Assembly (NCBI GenBank): GCA_043818215.1
Contig: JBDRGC010000098.1
Location: forward strand, 1-5,088
From: JBDRGC01 sp043818215
Lineage (GTDB): Bacteria; Chloroflexota; Anaerolineae; Anaerolineales; UBA11858
Length of the DNA: 5,088 nt
Direction: 5' to 3'
How positions within the stretch are numbered: the stretch's first letter is position 1; every line of letters starts with the position of its first letter. Below are positions 3,747 to 5,088 of this stretch, in pieces. A model generated the notes under the pieces. That model had not been told where the DNA came from, made no database searches, and saw only the letters and a list, made by a program, of their open reading frames with translations. The translations under genes were made by a program, and so were the position numbers.

Positions 3747-3827
3747 GTAAGTGAGAATGCAGGGCTTCGCGCCCTGCCCTCTGGCCTCCGGGCCGGAGGG
3801 GAGCGCGTGAGGCTCCAATAAAATCAT
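3747..3827 (+). other. Structured intergenic segment with consecutive hairpins
   Basis: Hairpins follow each other almost without gaps. GCAGGGC/GCCCTGC at 3759-3777 has a TTCGC loop. CCCTC-T-GGCC/GGCC-G-GAGGG at 3777-3800 has a TCCG loop. GGAGC/GCTCC at 3800-3816 lies in module copy 2. None has a U-tract, so they are unlikely to terminate transcription. Processing, mRNA stabilisation or insulation of translation are possible. Confidence 0.6.
3796..3826 (+). repeat. Hairpin module, copy 2
   Basis: This is the second copy of the module at 3461-3489, with the same GGAGC/GCTCC hairpin and A-rich tail ending in TCA. The two loop changes (AC to GT) leave the stem intact, as expected if the structure matters. 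As in copy 1, it is followed directly by a gene-proximal GC hairpin and a ribosome-binding site. Confidence 0.7.
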
Positions 3828-3842
3828 CGGGCCAATGGCCCG
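3828..3842 (+). promoter_or_regulatory. Hairpin just upstream of the third operon ribosome-binding site
   Basis: CGGGCC at 3828-3833 pairs with GGCCCG at 3837-3842 around AAT. AAGGAGGT at 3848-3855 and ATG 3859 follow. Its sequence differs from the equivalent hairpins at 3243 and 3490, but the position is the same. Confidence 0.55.
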
Positions 3843-3858
3843 TATGAAAGGAGGTACT

Positions 3859-4083
3859 ATGTTGCTATCAATCAACGGGCTTATCGCGGAGCTTGCCAAA
3901 GAGTTTCCAAAAAAGACGCCGTCTCGGCAATCTATCAACTTGGCTATCACGCGCGGCGAAATTGGCGGAGCAAAGAAGAATGAATTTGGCTTCTGGCAAG
4001 TTCCACTTGAAGCAGCCCGCGCGTGGAACGAGCGCCGCCCCGGACACGGCGGGCGGCCAAGAAAAAAAGTCGCCACATATTGA
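3859..4083 (+). CDS. Small helix-turn-helix-like DNA-binding protein, 74 aa
   Basis: ATG 3859 was chosen over an in-frame ATG at 3835 because AAGGAGGT lies four bases before it. The layout fits excisionase or AlpA-like small DNA-binding proteins. A first helix (I-A-E-L-A-K-E-F, 9-16) leads into a likely recognition region S-R-Q-S-I-N-L-A-I-T-R-G (22-33). A wing-like F-G-F-W-Q-V-P-L (43-50) and an A-A-R-A-W-N-E-R-R helix (52-60) follow, then a basic tail G-G-R-P-R-K-K. In that family such proteins control excision or early transcription of mobile elements. The assignment is by pattern only. The gene ends four codons after an A7 tract at 4062-4068. A one-base slip there would replace the end V-A-T-Y with a 16-residue acidic tail that stops one base before the next gene. 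Confidence 0.7.
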   Translation: MLLSINGLIAELAKEFPKKTPSRQSINLAITRGEIGGAKKNEFGFWQVPLEAARAWNERRPGHGGRPRKKVATY

Positions 4084-4120
4084 AGATTTTGACCTATTTG
4101 AATTAGAAAGAGAGGAATAA
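4062..4120 (+). other. A7 tract and out-of-frame acidic extension of the HTH-like gene
   Basis: Dropping one A from the A7 tract joins G-R-P-R-K-K to S-P-H-I-E-D-F-D-L-F-E-L-E-R-E-E. The TAA then falls at 4118-4120, one base before ATG 4122. The extension is protein-like, and its stop position is what a tightly packed operon would show. Either transcriptional slippage makes two products or the assembled A count is off by one. Confidence 0.45.
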
Positions 4121-4121
4121 G

Positions 4122-4511
4122 ATGCAACTGACTAAAGCTCAAAAGGCTTTCCTGGAAAGTCTAAAGGAACATGACGAGGCAGGAAAATGGCTTTGGGTAG
4201 AGTGTTTTCCTACGGAGCGGCGCACGGCTTCAAGTCTTGTAAGGCGTGGACTTGTCGAGATAATGGAAGATGCGCCATCTGACGACGGTTGGTTTGAGGC
4301 AAGGTTGGTGAATAATCCGCCTGACTTGAACACACCTGACAACATGCTAGACTTGGCGCGTCGTCTGGCGCTTGCGCTGGCCGATGAGGTGGCATTTACT
4401 GGTGAGGCAAATGCCGCAGAGCGGTCTCTGCAAGTTTTGGCAGAGGCCCGCGATGCGCTCGGCCTCGAAAAGGAATTCGACGAGATTGACTCTCTGCGAG
4501 GTGAGAAATGA
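4122..4511 (+). CDS. Hypothetical winged-helix-like protein, 129 aa
   Basis: ATG 4122 has AGAGG at 4111-4115 with suitable spacing. Residues 3-60 look like a small winged-helix domain. The helix Q-K-A-F-L-E-S-L (7-14) is followed by W-L-W-V-E (23-27), then T-A-S-S-L-V-R-R-G-L-V-E-I (35-47), the usual recognition-helix-to-strand transition, and a wing with W-F-E-A-R-L-V (57-63). A linker (64-74) leads to a long charged helix, about 75-117, rich in Ala, Leu, Glu and Arg, that could mediate dimerisation. No enzyme motif is present. The gene follows the HTH-like gene by 38 bases and overlaps the next gene by four bases (ATGA), so the last two are translationally coupled. No specific family was recognised. 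Confidence 0.7.
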   Translation: MQLTKAQKAFLESLKEHDEAGKWLWVECFPTERRTASSLVRRGLVEIMEDAPSDDGWFEARLVNNPPDLNTPDNMLDLARRLALALADEVAFTGEANAAERSLQVLAEARDALGLEKEFDEIDSLRGEK

Positions 4512-4711
4512 GCAAGTATATCCTTTACGTCTATTGTCGCAGAAACGGTGTAAGCCGAGATGCTGGCCGCCATGGTTCTTGTGAGGCAGATACGGATGGT
4601 GAAGCAATCGCCAAGTTGCGCAAGTCTGCGGCGTGGCTTACTCAGTTCTATGACGAGGTGTATTGTACCGTAAAGTGCGGTGAGAGAGAAGTAACAAAGT
4701 TCACGGCATGA
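4508..4711 (+). CDS. Hypothetical protein, 67 aa
   Basis: Not recognised. The start overlaps the stop of the preceding gene as ATGA, with GAGGTGA at 4498-4504 inside that gene as ribosome-binding site. The product opens with a beta strand (Y-I-L-Y-V-Y-C-R-R), then a glycine- and charge-rich loop. A helix follows (G-E-A-I-A-K-L-R-K-S-A-A-W-L, 31-44), then a second strand pair (V-Y-C-T-V-K-C, 51-57). Cysteines are at 10, 25, 53 and 57. The Cys-x3-Cys at 53-57 with the earlier two might bind a metal, but the spacing is not a known finger. It is the last gene of the operon and is followed 21 bases later by a strong terminator. Confidence 0.65.
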   Translation: MSKYILYVYCRRNGVSRDAGRHGSCEADTDGEAIAKLRKSAAWLTQFYDEVYCTVKCGEREVTKFTA

Positions 4712-4732
4712 CAAATGACACGGTTATCAAAG

Positions 4733-4764
4733 GCGGGGAGCATAATCGCTCCCCGCTTCTTTTT
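4733..4764 (+). terminator. Intrinsic terminator of the small-gene operon
   Basis: GCGGGGAGC at 4733-4741 pairs perfectly with GCTCCCCGC at 4748-4756 around ATAATC, and TTCTTTTT follows directly. It closes the transcript carrying the five genes from 3272. Confidence 0.9.
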
Positions 4765-4779
4765 GCGTTCTATTTTGGT

Positions 4780-4788
4780 TGGTATAAT
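4780..4788 (+). promoter_or_regulatory. Possible extended -10 promoter after the operon terminator
   Basis: TGGTATAAT matches the extended -10 form. The -35 region falls on the T-tract of the preceding terminator and has no good hexamer. It would produce an RNA of about 60 bases ending at the hairpin at 4816-4852. Confidence 0.35.
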
Positions 4789-4815
4789 TGATGCTATAGG
4801 GTATAAACAAATAAG

Positions 4816-4859
4816 GCGAAACCCCCTACCAAAACTGGTGGGGGGTTTACGCATTTTTT
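4816..4859. terminator. Probably bidirectional terminator between convergent units
   Basis: AAACCCCCTACCA at 4819-4831 pairs with TGGTGGGGGGTTT at 4836-4848 (one T-G pair) around AAAC. GCG/CGC extends the stem past a bulged A4849. ATTTTTT follows on the plus strand; on the minus strand the stem is followed by a TTATTTGTTTAT stretch. It can therefore stop the minus-strand gene ending at 4946 as well as plus-strand read-through. Confidence 0.75.
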
Positions 4860-4890
4860 ACATTCTCTCATTCTCTATTTTGTAAAAAAT
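4853..4890. repeat. Inverted repeat with a tandem octamer, overlapping the terminator tail
   Basis: ATTTTTTACA at 4853-4862 is exactly complementary to TGTAAAAAAT at 4881-4890. Its left arm is the T-tract of the terminator. CATTCTCT is repeated twice in tandem at 4861-4876, starting in the left arm and running into the loop. Confidence 0.65.
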
Positions 4891-4920
4891 CTACTTTAAC
4901 AATTCGCCAACTATGCCCCT

Positions 4921-4949
4921 ATTATACCACAAGTCGGCAGATTTATCAA
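4921..4949 (-). promoter_or_regulatory. Minus-strand sigma70-type promoter inside the end of a gene
   Basis: Read on the minus strand, TTGATA (4949-4944) and TATAAT (4926-4921) are 17 bp apart. The -35 box includes the TGA stop of the minus-strand gene. Transcription would start near 4914 and meet the hairpin at 4852-4816 after about 100 bases. No start codon with a ribosome-binding site follows, so a small RNA is the only obvious product. Confidence 0.5.
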
Positions 4950-5088
4950 GCGTCTTCTGCCTCAATTTCTAGCAGGCTCCCGATATATTCCCTAATAACT
5001 AAGCCCGCGCGGGTTTGCGGTTGGCCTCCTATTTTTGTGGCCGTGTTACCCCGCTGGCCTCGTTAAGAGCCTCGCTCAGCGTGTCGGC
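4946..5088 (-). pseudogene. C-terminus of a minus-strand gene with an apparent frameshift
   Basis: From the right edge, one frame reads A-D-T-L-S-E-A-L-N-E-A-S-G-V-T-R-P-Q-K and stops at 5031-5029. A -1 shift on the five-A tract (minus strand, 5036-5032) continues as I-G-G-Q-P-Q-T-R-A-G-L-V-I-R-E-Y-I-G and ends E-A-E-D-A at TGA 4948-4946. The second part has no ATG, GTG or TTG start of its own, yet reads like protein. An assembly indel, a decayed gene and -1 slippage are all possible. No family was recognised from 47 residues. Confidence 0.4.

Noticed and set aside
4648..4854. 68-aa minus-strand frame starting at ATG 4854
   Set aside because: It is read through the bidirectional terminator hairpin and the operon terminator and overlaps the end of the 67-aa gene; it has no convincing ribosome-binding site.
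1..5088. Diversity-generating retroelement with template repeat and reverse transcriptase
   Set aside because: No adenine-rich near-copy of 84-177 and no reverse transcriptase motif were found in the window.

Overview
The window is bacterial: ribosome-binding sites precede most genes, sigma70-type promoters are present and there is a clear intrinsic terminator. The species cannot be fixed from this sequence. The GC-rich tail of a formylglycine-generating-enzyme-type protein at the left edge would fit a Chloroflexota- or cyanobacteria-like genome, but that is a weak guess. GC falls from about 68% in that first gene to about 50% in the next one. Everything to its right looks like accessory or mobile DNA: tiny genes, many unrecognised products, repeats and structured intergenic DNA.

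Layout. 1-209: C-terminus of an FGE-sulfatase/SUMF1-like protein. 302-1027: a stand-alone DEDDy 3'-5' exonuclease. 1033-1340: a repeat-rich, GC-rich block without genes, with a perfect 18-bp inverted repeat, a helically phased TGATCG tandem array and eight CGCTCA/TGAGCG hexamers. 1341-1630: mostly empty, with one doubtful minus-strand reading frame. 1631-2059: an acidic protein of unknown function. 2037-2133: four TTGCACT heptamers in a two-direct, two-inverted arrangement around its stop codon.

The main object is at 2248-3260. A near-perfect sigma70 promoter (TTGACG, 17 bp, TATAAT) fires into about 1 kb of DNA with no credible gene. The transcribed strand is purine-rich and very poor in U, and is packed with hairpins: GNRA-type loops, nested stems, long-range stems, and a composite stem exactly at the predicted 5' end. 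I read it as a giant structured RNA of the general kind of OLE, GOLLD or ROOL, but I cannot assign it to any of them. No terminator is seen before the first following gene, so the RNA may also be the leader of an operon.

3272-4711: five small genes in one direction (a DUF3873-like protein, an unknown 70-aa protein, a helix-turn-helix-like protein, a winged-helix-like protein and an unknown 67-aa protein), closed by a strong terminator at 4733-4764. The first three each have a GC hairpin immediately upstream of the Shine-Dalgarno sequence, and two share a repeated hairpin module. 4780-5088: a short convergent intergenic region with a bidirectional terminator and facing promoters, then the C-terminus of a minus-strand gene that reads sensibly only across an apparent frameshift. 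The small-gene operon with DNA-binding-like products and a giant RNA suggests a prophage, plasmid or integrative element, but no integrase, capsid or replication gene lies in the window to prove it.
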